From NCBI GenBank assembly GCA_003864495.1, contig ML133466.1, forward strand, positions 289,864-353,863: a stretch of 64,000 bases of DNA, written 5' to 3'. Under the pieces are notes generated by a model. That model saw only the letters and a list, made by a program, of their open reading frames with translations, was not told where the DNA came from and made no database searches. Each line of letters begins with the position of its first letter. The stretch's first letter is position 1. This DNA is from Nemopilema nomurai (taxonomy: Eukaryota; Cnidaria; Scyphozoa; Rhizostomeae; Rhizostomatidae). Shown here piece by piece: positions 13,205-27,200 of the stretch. A program made the position numbers and the translations under genes.

Positions 13205-13310
13205 GGACTGGGACCAGGGATGTAGCGGTGGGGGCGGGCTCAAGGGGGAGAGGTCTCAGGGGAGGTGGTGTCAGGGGGGAGGTGGGTCTCAGCTCAAGCC
13301 CCCTTCATTA
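13205..13310 (+). other. G-rich tract, possible quadruplex former
   Basis: Contains at least five runs of four or more G within about 75 bases (around 13228-13282), meeting the simple G-tract pattern for a quadruplex. It lies just beyond the MITE ending at 13195. A function is not implied by sequence alone. Confidence 0.3.
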
Positions 13311-13857
13311 CTTGCGTTCAGAAAGAGACAAGAATCGTAAATACTTAGAGTTTTTAGAGGAGGTCCAGACTTCTCTCGGTGGCAGTCTTTCCTGCTAACA
13401 CGCTAAATTCCCAACGTATTCTCGTGTACCAAGTTGTGATAGTATATTAGTTTATTATTAACTGAACACACCAGAGGCGTTGTGGCTAGACGGTAGACCG
13501 GGAGATTGCACGGGGGCCTCCTAGATGACTTACAGAACCAGGCAAATATTCAAAGAGAATAAATTATTTTGTGGAATAATCTCTTCCTAAATATCAATCA
13601 TTAGCGCTTTTCTGAGTATCGTCAAGCTTTTTATTCTGGGGGGTATAGTTATTTGTTAAACTTTAGTCTGGGAAATGCATTATCGGCCATTCTAGAGATT
13701 TTAATTTTCAAATTTTCTTTCGCATCGGCCCCAACCATGGTGGGTCCTCCTATGCCACTAAACACAATTCTTAGCTGCTCTCAGTTTTAATCTGGTGGCG
13801 CCACCTTTGTTGCTGTGTTATTACAATCAATGATACAATTAAATAGAACTACGATTA

Positions 13858-15378
13858 CTAAAAATTCATATTTTTGTCAGCTTGCGTTCGTTTTAACGGG
13901 GGTCGTACACAGCACGTTAAAACGAATGCTACGCCATAAAGGGCAGCAAAAATAAAGCCACTAATGTAGGCCAGTCCTCCTTCGACAAGTGGGTCCACTA
14001 TGTATACTAGAATGATGGTGTAGATGCTGCCAAGAAATAGCAAAGAAGCAGATGTTATGCCTTCGTGGACTGGATACATCGTCTCAGCGGCATATTCAAG
14101 ACCTACGCTGATGTACATATGAGAAAAAGTGCCAAACAAGACCACAAGAGCACACAACCAGCCGAAGCTTTGGCCATTCTTCAGCTGCACAGCAAAAGCG
14201 ATTATAAGCAATGCGCCGACTGAGAAGCAGACCAGTGCAATTGCTCTGTACCATCTTGCTCTGTCGATTATGATTCCACACACAAGCATTGTGGCTGCCC
14301 CGCATGATACTGCAATAAACCCTATGTACGCAATTTCAACCTCTCTGCCTGGAAATCTCGACGTTACTAATGAGTTAAGAGTTGTATTGAAACAACACAT
14401 GACGCCAAAGTAGATACTGTATGTTTGGCATTGCGCGTGAAAATGCTTGTTCTTCATAAGAATTATAAGTGACTCTTTAAAACTGGGAGACATTTCGTCT
14501 TGGGCGATGCTTTCGCCGTTCGACTCTGATCCAATCAATGGTGTGTTATCAACTGGCTCGTTCATAGGTGTCGAATGGCCCTTCCCTATCAAGGGGATAC
14601 TCTCTTCATGCTCGGTCGACTTCTTTGTTTCACTGCTCTCTGACGCGGTACCGATTCCTGAAGAAGGCCCTTCTCCCTTGGATTTGCCTTCGATCACATT
14701 TTCGGTTCGCACAAGCTGTTGCGATCTGCTAGGAGGCGTTGGCGGTTTGTCTTCAATCGTACAAAAACTCACCAATGCAAGAAAGCAGCAAAGAACCGCC
14801 TGAAACATCAGTAAGTTAAACATTCCAGTCCGCACCGCATGGTCCATGTCCTGCGACGGTGGGACAAACGAACCGGCCGTAAGAAACCCCACTGCCACGC
14901 CCGCAAACGTGAGTACCATGCCGACTGAAGATGCAGTGGCTCTTTCGTGTTCGCCGAACCAAACAGCGGCCAATCTTGGTGGTATGAAGAACAAGAAACA
15001 CTGTGCAATGGCAGCGAAAGTACTGCCGATGAAGACGAACGTAATCCCATCCCGGTTTGAGCCCGCAAGACGTAAACAGCTTCCCAAGGCGTTGAGCAAT
15101 GCTCCAACGATTATTGTCACCTTCAACCCATATTTGTTCAGGAAATATGAACTCAGCGATACAAGTAACAAGAACACTAAGAAAATCAGTGAGAGCCAAT
15201 CCACTATGATAGCGTCGACCCGATAGTACTGTCGCACAATGCTTGTTATTGATGATAAACTGATCCATATGACTTCGTTGGACATCGATATGAGAGAAAA
15301 CACAGCCAAGACAAGCCAACGTTTCGTGTAGAGAACATAAACAGCATTTTGATTGTTGATTTCGCCTTCTCCATCCAT
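13858..15378 (-). CDS. FLVCR/SLC49-like major facilitator transporter, copy 2
   Basis: Single-exon frame of 506 residues starting at the same ATG as copy 1, in opposite orientation, so the two genes converge. I count about 19 substitutions against copy 1 (roughly 96% identity). Nine lie in or at the edge of the central hydrophilic loop, and four fall within helix 7 (I/M, S/C, D/N, L/S). The family signature around 'AAVWFGEHERATASS' is unchanged. The stop is the TAG that replaces copy 1's final GAG(Glu) codon; the TAA used by copy 1 follows directly. Homology continues about 30 bp into the 3' flank and only weakly upstream of the ATG, so the promoters have diverged or were separate. Both copies look functional. 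Confidence 0.85.
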   Translation of the reverse strand: MDGEGEINNQNAVYVLYTKRWLVLAVFSLISMSNEVIWISLSSITSIVRQYYRVDAIIVDWLSLIFLVFLLLVSLSSYFLNKYGLKVTIIVGALLNALGSCLRLAGSNRDGITFVFIGSTFAAIAQCFLFFIPPRLAAVWFGEHERATASSVGMVLTFAGVAVGFLTAGSFVPPSQDMDHAVRTGMFNLLMFQAVLCCFLALVSFCTIEDKPPTPPSRSQQLVRTENVIEGKSKGEGPSSGIGTASESSETKKSTEHEESIPLIGKGHSTPMNEPVDNTPLIGSESNGESIAQDEMSPSFKESLIILMKNKHFHAQCQTYSIYFGVMCCFNTTLNSLVTSRFPGREVEIAYIGFIAVSCGAATMLVCGIIIDRARWYRAIALVCFSVGALLIIAFAVQLKNGQSFGWLCALVVLFGTFSHMYISVGLEYAAETMYPVHEGITSASLLFLGSIYTIILVYIVDPLVEGGLAYISGFIFAALYGVAFVLTCCVRPPLKRTQADKNMNF

Positions 15379-18228
15379 CCTTAGTTGTCTATTGTAGCCT
15401 TAAGTCAATATGATCGGCACAGATAGTATTCCTATCTACAAACAATTTGTTGAACTGTAGTCCGTTTTATCCATCAGGAATTCACTTGAGAGCATTTACG
15501 TCATAGGTAGTGAAATTGCTTTCATAAAACTGTTGTCAATTGGCCTGCCGCTATAGTTTCACTCCAAGATGTCTTATTACTTCAGGCTCCTAGGCCACGA
15601 CAGGTACTTGGGGAAGCTACAATAAGATCAATGTCCAGGTAGGGCTGCGGAGGTGCTTCTAGATACTGTTAGAACTTTGCTTACATTGCAGGTTGCCAGT
15701 GCAAATAATGAACACTTACGCCACGAGGCAGGCTCTTGGCATCCTTTACAGTAGTCGTAGCTGCAAGGAGCTTGCTGCTGCATGTACTGGATTTATTATG
15801 AGCAAAATGGGCCGCTGGTTATACCGAGGCTTCTCTTCAGTAGAACGCGCCCAGTCGAGTCCTCTTTGGAAAAGTCTGGCAGGGCGATTGTGAACAAGTG
15901 GTAGGTTTATGAAAAGGTGATCAAGATTGAGTTTGCGGTCAGTGTTGTTGGATCACACGACTTTTCATTGCAATTCTTCAATCGACAATCATTTGCGTAA
16001 CCACAACAAAACATGGAACTATAAGCTCAGCTACTATCAACATAATCCACCATACGTAATTCGTATAATGGACAAACTGTAGTCTTTTGGGCATGGGATC
16101 TCCTCAAAGCTTGTGTCCTGTATGAGAAACTGTATATCGGAATAACTGTATGAAATTAGCATGCCCTATTGCTTATAATAGAATGGCATGCTCTTGATAT
16201 TCAAAGCAGACTTAACGACAAACATTATTTTTTGGGAGGAAAGGGTTGGGTGAAATAGTGAAGGTCAGAATATACAAAATACAGCGTACTTGAGGAGAGT
16301 GGATGGACCCTTATAGAAATCCTTTTCACAGTGCGTTATTGATGAATATACAGAGAAGGTCATTAGAATGTAAACGACTACTCCAAAGCCAACAGAAAAA
16401 CCAGCAGAAAAAAAAGGGTTTTGGAATATCAATTGTCCATATTAAAAAAATTATGGTGGATGGTCGAATGCAAGTTGTTCTGTGAGGACCTACATAAAAG
16501 ATATTGTGGACTAAAGATGAGGATCGAAGATATTTTAACTGACAGAGTATTTTCCACCAATCTTAACATTATCGCCATTGGAAAGACAGTGATACTATTT
16601 GAATTGTGCCCTAAATAGCCCTTAATGTGAGGGTCTAACCATAGCTGAAAAACCTAGGAGGGGAGGGGGGGAGGGGGCACTTCCCTTCAGGTACTGTCCT
16701 TTTGCAAATGGCAACGATAGCATAACACATCAAGAAAGCATTAAAAAAACAATGACATTATTATTATTAATCGTTCTGCTAACAAGAAACCATCAAACAG
16801 GAAGAAGAAAATATCCACTGATTCAATTCCAATTTGGAGAAAAGTGGGGAAAAGAGAGGCGAGGAATGCTACGTTTTGTAGGTTTTTTGGCTTAAACAAG
16901 GCTAAAAACACCTGTACAGGTTCAGCGGCCGCTTCTGCAGCTGAACAGCACATTTGACGTGCAACGAATCAAAACAATGTTGGTAGACAGTAGAATGACA
17001 AACTGTTGAAATAAATATGAGCTGAAATGGGTGAATAAATCTGAATTACCCTAATCTTCTTATCCAATAAAAATGACCTCTTTCAGAAATGATAAAACAA
17101 TGGTTCATTAAGATAATCTCTCATCCATGAGAATTGATTTGATTCTCTATGTTCAGTTCATAACCTACTGCAAGAGGAAAACACTGCAATTTCAGTCCAA
17201 TCTTTGGTAATCATTGTCATCCAGGGGTGTAGAGCTAGGGGGCTCAGGGGGCTGAGACTTGTTAATGCTGGAAATTGGCAAATCTCTACTTTTTCTATTT
17301 TGTTTTGCAATACTTTTGTGCAAGAGCCTCCCTTGTTATTATGATAGCACTACACCACTGTTGTCGACTGTAGTGCCGCTGCGTGGCCAAAAACCAACCT
17401 GTTACTGTTGCAGAGACCACCGGCTACTGGGTTAACAAACAAAAAGCCTTTGTCTAAAAGATCAAGGCAGCCTGAGATTCACTTGATCAAAAAGTCTTCT
17501 TGTGGTCAGAGCAGCCAAAGCAAGCTTAATTTGCGCCTCCGTTCCCAGGAAGAGAAGCGGTGTGTAACTGCGCAGGCGACCAAGTCGCGGTTCATCTCGT
17601 GTGTAAACTGCCCTACCCATGACCTTTTGGCTAAAGCTTTGGTAAACACGTTGCAGCACAACGCACATACAAAGTCACACAAAAAGAAATGGAGAGGAAA
17701 ACGAGGCCCGACTCTGCAATGTTGGCGAATTTATACGACAAACAGCAAATACAGTTCCATTAAAGATATCCTTGAGTCTCACAGTTGCCATTTGTGAATA
17801 TTAAAGGGAATTATAATTCGTCCTGTATAATTATGTTAACTCTCCAAAATTCCATTTTAAAATAACTCGGCCTTTCAGAATAATCCCTGTTCTTGATCAA
17901 ATGAGGACTATGCTTAAATATTTTATCAACAAACTCTTTTCATTCAGTTGTTTCCATAACGCAAAGAAACACTCACAAGCATTGTATCTTAGAGATGTCG
18001 CTATTAAAGTTGCTACGCATTTGAATAACGATTTTCAGTGACTCAAGCGATTTTCAGTGATTTAGTAGCTCAAGCACCAGGGACCTGGATAATAGACCAG
18101 CCAAAAATTTTTCAAATTATATTTTATGCATCTGGATCAATAGATAGATTTAGGCCTTGCTTTACAAAAATAACGCCAAGTCCCATAAATCACTCTAACT
18201 TACAAAAAATTCTAAAAATATAACGATA
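15379..18228. other. Intergenic between transporter copy 2 and the RhoGAP gene
   Basis: The only supported feature is a short hAT-type MITE at 17222-17360. A 129-codon plus-strand frame at 17408-17797 follows an acceptor-like 'ctgttgcag' but has no recognisable domain. A purine/G-rich run lies at about 16660-16675. The 3' UTR and poly(A) site of the minus-strand RhoGAP gene should fall at the right end; no clear signal was picked out. Confidence 0.4.
17222..17360. mobile_element. Short hAT-type MITE, 139 bp
   Basis: The left end CAGGGGTGTAGAGC and, on the other strand, the right end CAGTGGTGTAGTGC form terminal inverted repeats. The flanking 8-mers 'ttgtcatc' (17214-17221) and 'ttgtcgac' (17361-17368) agree at 6 of 8 positions. 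Ends and duplication length fit the hAT superfamily. Non-coding. Confidence 0.55.
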
Positions 18229-21200
18229 CTACGAGATTTTAGGTCTTGACTTTGGAGCTGCGGGTGGAGGCGAGTTGGGAAAAGGAACGCTTGACCCTGT
18301 TTTATGTCCTGTGTATGGTTTGCTTGACATGGAGACATCACCGCGTGGGGGCAGCGAAGGGGGCGGGCGGCTAGGCATGGGTGGGGCACTGCTTCTCCCA
18401 TCTTGCTCCACGTGTTTGGGTGAGGCATCAGGTGGTGTGTTTGGCATCAACCTTAAACACAAACGAGATATGGTTTATGCATCTAGCTTTGTATGCCTGC
18501 TCTTGAGGGTGGCCTCTTCAAAGGAAAACTTCTCTAAAGGGAGCATTATCTAAAATAATAACAGATCACATAGGCGTATTCGATTCCAAACAAGAAGCAG
18601 GGCCCAGTTGAAATTGAAGGGTTCAATAGAAAAACTGTTGGAAAATCACATTTTTGTGAAACACTAACTAAATACTTTAATCTGTGTATTTGTTTCTACC
18701 TAGCATCTGAAGGAAGTTTTTGGGACACTGAGGAGCTTTATGCTTATAGAGCAGTGTTCTGGTCCTTCCTCTCGATGTGACCACACCTCGTGATTTCTTA
18801 TGCCTGGAAATACAGGCGAGCTGGCGATTTTCCTTACCCTGTGTGCAAGATTGGTCATGCCAGGGACACGAACCACGGACCCTTGGGTCTGTAGTCAACG
18901 CGTCTCTAAAAACAGAACCATCCTCGCACTTTCACCTTTTGCGGTTATGATATCAGGGTAACATAAAATTGCGATCCAGCGACAAAACATAGAAGCTAGT
19001 AACTTTCTCTCTCATTTGTTTTTCCCTCTTACATGTTATATACCCCAGGAGAAATATGTCACCTGAACCAGCTACGAGGCGTCGATGCCTAATCCGGTCG
19101 TATTAGGGTTTGACTCATTTCAGTGACAGTAGCTTGATTTTGTGTAGAAAACAGGGGATAAGGGGTTGACTTACAGGACTTTAAAGGGTAGCATCAAAGA
19201 CAAAGGCAGCGAGGATGGGGAAGTACGAACGCGCTAGAGGAAGACAAGTGGATGAAGAGAGCAATGGAGATGGGAGTTGAGGAGAGAAGAGCTGGAAGGT
19301 GACCAACTATGAATTGGGTTGATCAGGGTGCACTTTAAAAGATCATAAAAATAAATTTACTAAAATTACCTTCCAAACCTTTTACAATGCATTCAACAGA
19401 AACAAGATTACTATTTCTCCCCTTTCACAAAAAACATTCTTCCAAAGAGAAAAGTGTTTTGGCAGAGCGAATTAACTGACGTCATTCTGAATTTACTTTT
19501 CTACAGCAAAGTTTGAGATGAGACAATAAAAGGTCTCTTATAAACTTGAAGTTTATTTGACCAGATACTACATAAAAGATTTGGGCATTACAAAAAGCTA
19601 AACACAAGTAAATTGTACGTAGAAACATACCCAGCTGTGGTAGATGGCGGTAAATCCAGAAGTTGTGAGACTTCACTCAAAAGACTTCCCGAGAGGGATG
19701 GTTCGGGGGCGTCCTCTTTACCGGCAGATGGTGGGGGGCTGAGGTCCGACTCTCTTCTTTTGAAAACGACCCCTAGAGCGTAAATCGAAACTGATCCTTT
19801 AAATCAAATCATTTTTAATACACAAACAGAAAAGAAAAGCAATGAAAACCTCTGATTGCGTCAGGAACGGGAGGTAAGGAACGTGTTTATCGCCCAGAAT
19901 AACCCTTCGCATTGTCATTAAAATTGCATAATTTTTATTAAATCGTTCACAAAATTTGCAGCCTCTAATTTAATTTCTGAATTGAGAAACGGAAACCCTT
20001 TTCTGGTACCCACCTTCCGGGAAGAACCAATCAGCGTGCTGGATCAAAGAGTCTAGAATGGACGTTGTGTTTCCAGTTTGAAACACATTCATCCTCAAGA
20101 AAAATAATACGCAGATGAATAATTATCAATTTCAATGACAAATTAGTTCAGGGATAATGGAGTAGTATTCATCTGTTGGACAACGCTCAACTTTGGGAAT
20201 ATGAAAAGTAGGACACAGAAAATCGCTCTAGAGAACGAGCGCAATAATAAAGACGATGGTTTGTTGATAAAAAGCCTCCACGAAAATGACTCACGAATGA
20301 ACAAGGCTGGAAATACTATGAAATTCAACAGACGGAAGCTTACAAAGCTAGGTTCGTCAGTTTATTTCTTGAGAGCTATTGTAGGCCATCTGCAATATTG
20401 TAGCACAGGTACACAAAAACTAGGCAAAAATCAGCTCAGAGAGGCAACACAGACTCGCTTGTGACCCCTTAGAGGAAATCAATCGAAATTGATCAAGCAG
20501 ATTTCAAGAAGAAATAATTTTTCATTCGTATTTTACTGCCTTTCTAGGCTTTCATTCGAGTTCGCATGATCATCTGGTGAATACTTTCAGGATAAGGACT
20601 GCCGTTTGCTAATGCCTAGGACCATTCGAGAATATTGGAGACTATTGAAGATGATATCGATGTAAGACTTACCCCGACTCATCGGCCTGATCCCATATGA
20701 TATTGGGAGCGATTACGATCGCAATGTTGCTGCTTGTCATTTTGTTGATGTCTGAATTGCCAGCAATCTTCGCCAAAAAGCATACGAGGTATCTACAACA
20801 AAAGGGCCTCGTATTCATCCTTTGCGTTATCTTAGTAAAGCGAAGCAGAAACTACCAAAAGGCGTCCAATCCGCATTAGGCCACTTTAGCCAGAAAAAAG
20901 ATGGCTGCCATTAAGAAACAGTCAAGCGATCAGAAAAAAATTAGTTCTCAAGATGTTCCTAATGGTGTTCATTGATAAACACTGCTGAATGGTGTTCATT
21001 GATAACTCTAAACGGCGATGTCCCAGTGTTTATTTGCATGACTTGTGTACAAAGTACATGTAAAATTAGATTCATTACTTCACGATCCTCGCAAAACAGC
21101 ATGGCGATAAGGATCTCCGGACGGATAGAAGCGATGGAAGTTTATTTTAATGTCTTGTATAATCAAAAGGGGTTCTTACTTTAAATTGGTTTTATTTGCA

Positions 21201-24200
21201 TGAGGCAGTCTATCACAAACGGTCCATAGAGCTTGCAGTCTTGCATCACGCTCAGGAATACTATGAAAAGAAACAAAATGCAGATGTCATTAACTGAAAA
21301 AGGGCAATTACACATTATAAGAAGTAGATTTAGAGTAAAGCCTTTATCGAAGAAGCAGCTGCATTCAAAATGATTTTATTAAGCGCCAAAGGTTTCTAAA
21401 AAGAACACTTTCATATTTTGAGAAGGTATTTTCAGTTTCCTTAGGTGGAGACATTGGAGTGAAACTTTGAGGTCCCTTCTAGGAAGGACGATTGAATCAC
21501 GAGGTGGCATACGGTGGCAAACTAAAAAGACGAGCCATCCAGATGACGTGAAACTGGTTCTCATACGAAAGGTGAGATGCCACAAAATCAGAATCTCGCA
21601 CAGGTACTTTCTGGTGCCTCACAGAGCAATGAAAATGTAATGCAAACCTTGCCGCCTTGATCCAGTCTTCATACAACTCAAACGTAAGGAGTGGTTCTGG
21701 AAGTTCTCTCAGATATTGTTTCAATACACCTTGAATAGTTCAAAACATTAAAAGACAAAAGGGAAATATATCATTAAAGGTAGGGCCGTGGCGTGTACCG
21801 ATAAAGGAGAATTAAAATGTCCACTGAAAATTCAAAGCTAACTGACCAAGCATTGACTGAAAAAAAGGCAGTTGAAAAACACTTTTCTTGCTCCAGACGA
21901 TTGACTTGGACACAGAAGGTGCTACGCTCTTATCCAGCCCCAGGGAAGCATTGAAAAGAGCACGAAATAGCTACCAGACGCTAGAATTAAACATTTGGGA
22001 AGTCAATGGGTAGTTACCTGTGACTGCATGCACTTCATTCTCAAACTCACTCAAGTCAACTATACCAGCATCAAATGCAGCCTTAAAAAGTTAATAGGCA
22101 CGTTTAACAGACAAGTTTAGAGAATCAGCATAAAAATGATGCTACAAGAGTGTAACACTGCTTAACTCATCATCAAAACAAGAGTAAAATTGTGTAAAAG
22201 GAACTTGAAAAAAGAAAGATCAAATACATATGAACCAATAAAAGATACCTAGGGAGTGATAAAAGAAGAAACGCCGATTGGCAGCGAGGACTTCAACTCA
22301 GTCAACAAGGCCAAAAGCAGATCATGGCAAGAAAGAGAAGCTCTGTAGATCTTCTGTTGCAAATGAAAAGGCTCTTGGCATTTTCAATAAAAAGTATGGC
22401 TTTGTTGAAACAGTAGTCCAAATATCTTTTACAAAAGCAAATAGATCTTGTAAGAAAAAAGAAACTGTAAACAAATAAGAGGCAAAAAGGAAGGTTTCAT
22501 TAAACCCACCCTTAATTTCTTTATCTTTGCATTACTGCCGGCGATTCTGAAAAGACCCTAGAACCAAAAAACGCGCATAAAGAAGTGCATTGAGTAAATA
22601 AAAGTAAAGTAAGTAGATTAACAATTCCTTAATGAATTAGGCGTTACTTGACTGGAGCTCAAAGAAGACTCAAGTCCGCTTAAATTTACGGCAATGTAAC
22701 GGGATTTTTATTTCCATAACCATTGAAATAAAAAAAAATGTCACAATAGCAAGAAAAAGCGGAACTAGTTTTTGCACACTTGCACTAATTAGTCTCATAT
22801 GTTTAACAATATAGAAAATATCATGCTTTGTAATGAAGATGAGAAAAATTCTGATAATCTTGTCAAATGGTACCTCTATATCAGTGGCACTTTCCAGCAA
22901 ATACAGTACACACTCTTCTAAAACAAATGCTATTTCCCGATCATTAACTCGCAAGTGGTCTTCAAGGGAACACCCAAAGACTGGCCTGAACATTGATTCA
23001 TCTGCAAGAATGAAAATGGCATTGAGTTAAAACGATTAAAAGCAATAATATTTTGAAATAAATTTTAATACCCAAAGTTGTGAGGGAGACAATGTCGCCT
23101 TCTTATTCTTGTTCCCCGCGCAATATAACAATCACCCTGTGTTTATCTGTTCCTTTAAGATGTTATTAATTTGGTTTTAAGACCGTATTCACTGATCTCA
23201 ATTCCATCACGCAGTAATGGTCTTGTTTTCCGCGCAAAAGCATTCTACTTAAAACTGTCACTCTTGTCATCCTGTTACCATTGGGTACTCAAGGCATCTG
23301 GTCTACAAACAGCACCTGTATACTCCTTTCTGAGAAAATGTACGCTAGCATCTTTTCTTCCAAGTATTTCTTTATTTGCTTTCAACGGTACGCTGAGTAT
23401 TCATATAGAGCACTACAGCACTAAAACTATCAAAATTCCTGGCTGATAAATAGATTAGGCACTTAAAAGCTGTTCTTGGAGTAATAACCTTTCTTTCCTC
23501 TTCTAAATGTTCGTCAGATGTTATGAAAAATTATACATTTCACTTTACTTGCTTTTACTTGGATTATCTAGGCTTTTTGTGCTTTATGCTGGTGGATTTT
23601 TGAGTGCGGGCTGTATTAGGCCCTTCAAGTGAATCTGGCTTTCTTGAAATTCAACCAATTATAACTTTTCATTCCGTTGGTTATAAAGTTACCCAAATCA
23701 CATTCCAACTGTTATTGCTTCTTATCACCGCCACTATCTACTCCTTGTTATTCTCCTGACATCTCTTTATTATAATCTCGATATATAATCCGCATTAAAA
23801 CACCTTTTTGGCCAACACTCGCCTAATCTTATTGAACAAGTCTGCTTATTAATTGGATAGCTGTTGTTTTCCTTCTGTACAATACGCCACCACAAAATCC
23901 ATTCTGATTAACATTCTCATTTGTTTAATAACGTACGACTAAGAAAAAAGAAACAGAAGCCTCGTAACGCTACAAGCTATCGTTTCATCATTCGCCGCAA
24001 CATAAGCATCATTATTAATGCAGCACGAGACGAACAAAAATAGAACGAAAGCATAGTCATCTTTGTGTAGCAATAGTCACCCTATCGTAATCAATTTTGA
24101 TAAAAGAGACGAAACACGACATCAACAATAAAATCAAAACAAAAGAGTCTGTCATAAAAAAATTCTAAACATCGATTGACTATCTTTATAAGAATCAGAT

Positions 24201-27200
24201 GAAGCATAGACAACAGGTCATCGTGCTTTTCAATAAAAAACAGTATCTGATGGCTCACAAAGCACCTGCCAATCTTTGGTGTGCATTAAAGTCACTATAC
24301 CTACCCACTTGCGTTTTCAAGTTGGGCAAAATCTTTTGAATAATCCGAAGTGACTCGTAATGGTATCGTTCTTGTGCTTCTAGCAGCTGAAATAAAAAGG
24401 GCGTTGGTAATACTGTGGATTTAATGAGACATGACAATGGTTAAGGTAACGACATGACGTCAGCTTCCGCATTCTGTACCTATTTTGGTAGAATGATAAC
24501 GAGCGACGTTGTAAACTAAAATTAAGAGTTTACACGCAAACAGGACTGATAGATAGCACTGTACTGATGCAAAATATTTTCTTCGCAAGGCGCATGCAAT
24601 GCTTCTTCGGAAAATATATCAGAAAACTGGAAGACAACTGACATAGGTAGAGACCACTACCTCATCATTGACACCCTGTGGTGGCTTATACCATCTGATT
24701 TTGAAAAAGCCAACCAAAAATTTTACTGTATTGCATTGCATTATATTTTACATCACTCGTTGTATTGCATTGACTTTTACTCTATTGTACTCTAATGTAT
24801 TGTATTATATTCTATGGTACTCTTTTGTATTGGATTGTATTTTATCCTTTTGTGTTTGCACTAATGTTCTGAGGCGAGATACGTTGAGCGTAAAAATTTC
24901 AGCAGCAACTAGAAAAATTGCAAAAAAAACATTCACTCCAACAAATCTTGAGCGGAATATGCAAAAACTTGCAAGAAAATTTAGATAAAGTAGTGCCAAT
25001 ATGATTTTCAAACACTCTCTACGTCACTTGTTTCTGAATGCATCCTACTTATATTCTCCTTACCTTTGTAACCCAGTCAGAGAGGTCATGCTCCTTCGCA
25101 ACGAACCACAACATCTCAGTGGCCAAAGAGTCCTGACTCGTTTGAAACAACGCAGTCTCGTTTTCGAGTTCTTCCTTCAATGTTTCCGCTTTGTTTGCAG
25201 CCGCAACCATGTCACCGCGGGCACCGTGAGATGTTTTCACTGCGTTAAGCCACCTTTGAAGTCAAAGCAAAAACTTTATCAATTTAAAATGATTTGACAA
25301 TTTTCAATTTAGGCCAATCTAGTATCTTTTAACGATTCTTCATCAAGCTTTCAAAGAAAAGAAGATTTTCCTATACAAGGTTTTGAACAGTGTTAGTGAT
25401 TTCTGTGACTGAATCTACTTCTATGTTTTCAACAAATTTGCAAACACGTAAAGAGGAACTTTGCCTTCAAAGCAATGCAGCCTTGAATGGACAGACCATA
25501 ATTCACAGCTGCTAACACTTCACAAGGCGAACTAACGAAAAGCAAAATACACTTTTTTTTGGAAGCAAATATTTTACATCACACAAGAGGTCACCCCATA
25601 TTCATAACGATTTTGCTTAGAGAACTTAGGTTTCCATTTAGAGCGGCAACATTCTTAATGAACGAAAACCACGATTATACTATTTTTCTTTGCTCCAACT
25701 AGGATTACCTTGTTCTCAGTGAATCCATATCAAGTCTTGCTTTGGAAAGCTTCTTCTTTGCCGCTTGTATATTTTGAACGTCTGACTATAAAGAAAAAAG
25801 TAATTAAAACGGAATATCTAAAAGTGCTAATTATAATTTGCAGATGAGCGAAAGATGGTGCACTGCGATTAGAAACCTACAGAAGATGTGTGGACTGCTT
25901 AAAAAAGCATTTCTTTTTGAATGTCTTTTGTACAGATAAACCTAATGCGCTTGGCAAGACAGGACTTTCATGTACTGGTTTCTACTACACGTACTTCAAA
26001 TTATTATTGACAATAACCCGATATTCTTCATTACTCAATCATTGGGAGATAAAAAAAGGGAATTGAGAAGCGAAAACAAATGAGTAATAAAACAAAACTA
26101 GCTACACACAAATTGAGATTAATTATGAAGCAATCCAAAAGAGTTTTACTACTTACATCTAAAATCTTAGAAAAAGGACCAAGAACATTCTCGTCAATAT
26201 CCATGTCACAGTTGGCCAATTCTCCAGCCAGTGCGCATTGAGCCTCGCCACAGCGTAGGAGGACCAGCCTAAAAGGAATACAATATAACTAGCCTGTAAG
26301 TTGGTCGAGCTTTATGCATGAAAAGGAGGCTTCATTTGATTCTCTTAAAGTTTCTCTTAAAGGATCTTAGTGAAGGAACCGGTGAATTGACCAAAAAAAT
26401 GAGTTTGTGTTATTATTGAAGGACAAGTAGCCCGTGATAATACATAAACACAGCCAACTAAAAGTACAATTAGCCAGGAAATTTCTTGATTCTGTTTGCA
26501 TGTTGATTTAATCTTGTACATTGTATTTCACTTTGTAAATTGGGTTTTATCTGGTACATTGAGTTGTATCAGATACATCAGGCTTCAACTGATATTTTTA
26601 TCCAGTACGTTGATGTACCCCGGTCTGGTAGATCGATTTTCATTCGGTGTTTCATCTAGTATACCGGGTTTCATCTAGTATACCGGGTTTCATCTAGTAT
26701 ACCGGGTTTCATCTAGAATAGCGGGTTTCAGATTTTCCACTGGTACATCGATTTTCATCGGGATTCATCTAATATATGATTTAAGGATGGCGAAAATATA
26801 CTTCTTACAGCGACAAAGAATGAATTCACTTGAGGTTAATTTGCTTCTGCCAAGTGATAAGCTTGACAAGAAAACCTTTAAAACCACAAGGCGCACTTTC
26901 CGTATGACAATAAGAATTCTTTTCTTTTATAAGCATTCATCACGACAGCTTTCAGACCATTGCTTTTGCTTAAAAATAAATTCGCCTCTTTCAAAACCAG
27001 AATCTTAAAAAATAACCGTTCTTTGAATTTTAAAGTCTGAAAGGCAAACACTTACCCTAACAAGGAATTGACTCCCAGCAAATTAGCACTCTCTATCATT
27101 GATTGGCCAAGGGTCATCTGACTTAACTTCTTCTGAAACAAAGAAAAAAGCTAAGGGTTTGGAAAATCCCTAGGCTACCAAAGGAAGAAGCAACGCCTGG

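Larger units (their letters stand above)
9827..13822. other. Spacer between inverted transporter copies
   Basis: About 4 kb without a supportable gene. It contains a hAT-type MITE (11170-11484), a TA-flanked MITE (12894-13195), a short (GAA)n run near 12600 and a G-rich stretch at about 13205-13275 with several runs of four to six G. The remaining sequence has only short open frames without recognisable motifs. Confidence 0.5.

Noticed and set aside
17408..17797. 129-codon plus-strand frame after an acceptor-like site
   Set aside because: No recognisable motif and no second exon; adjacent to a MITE.
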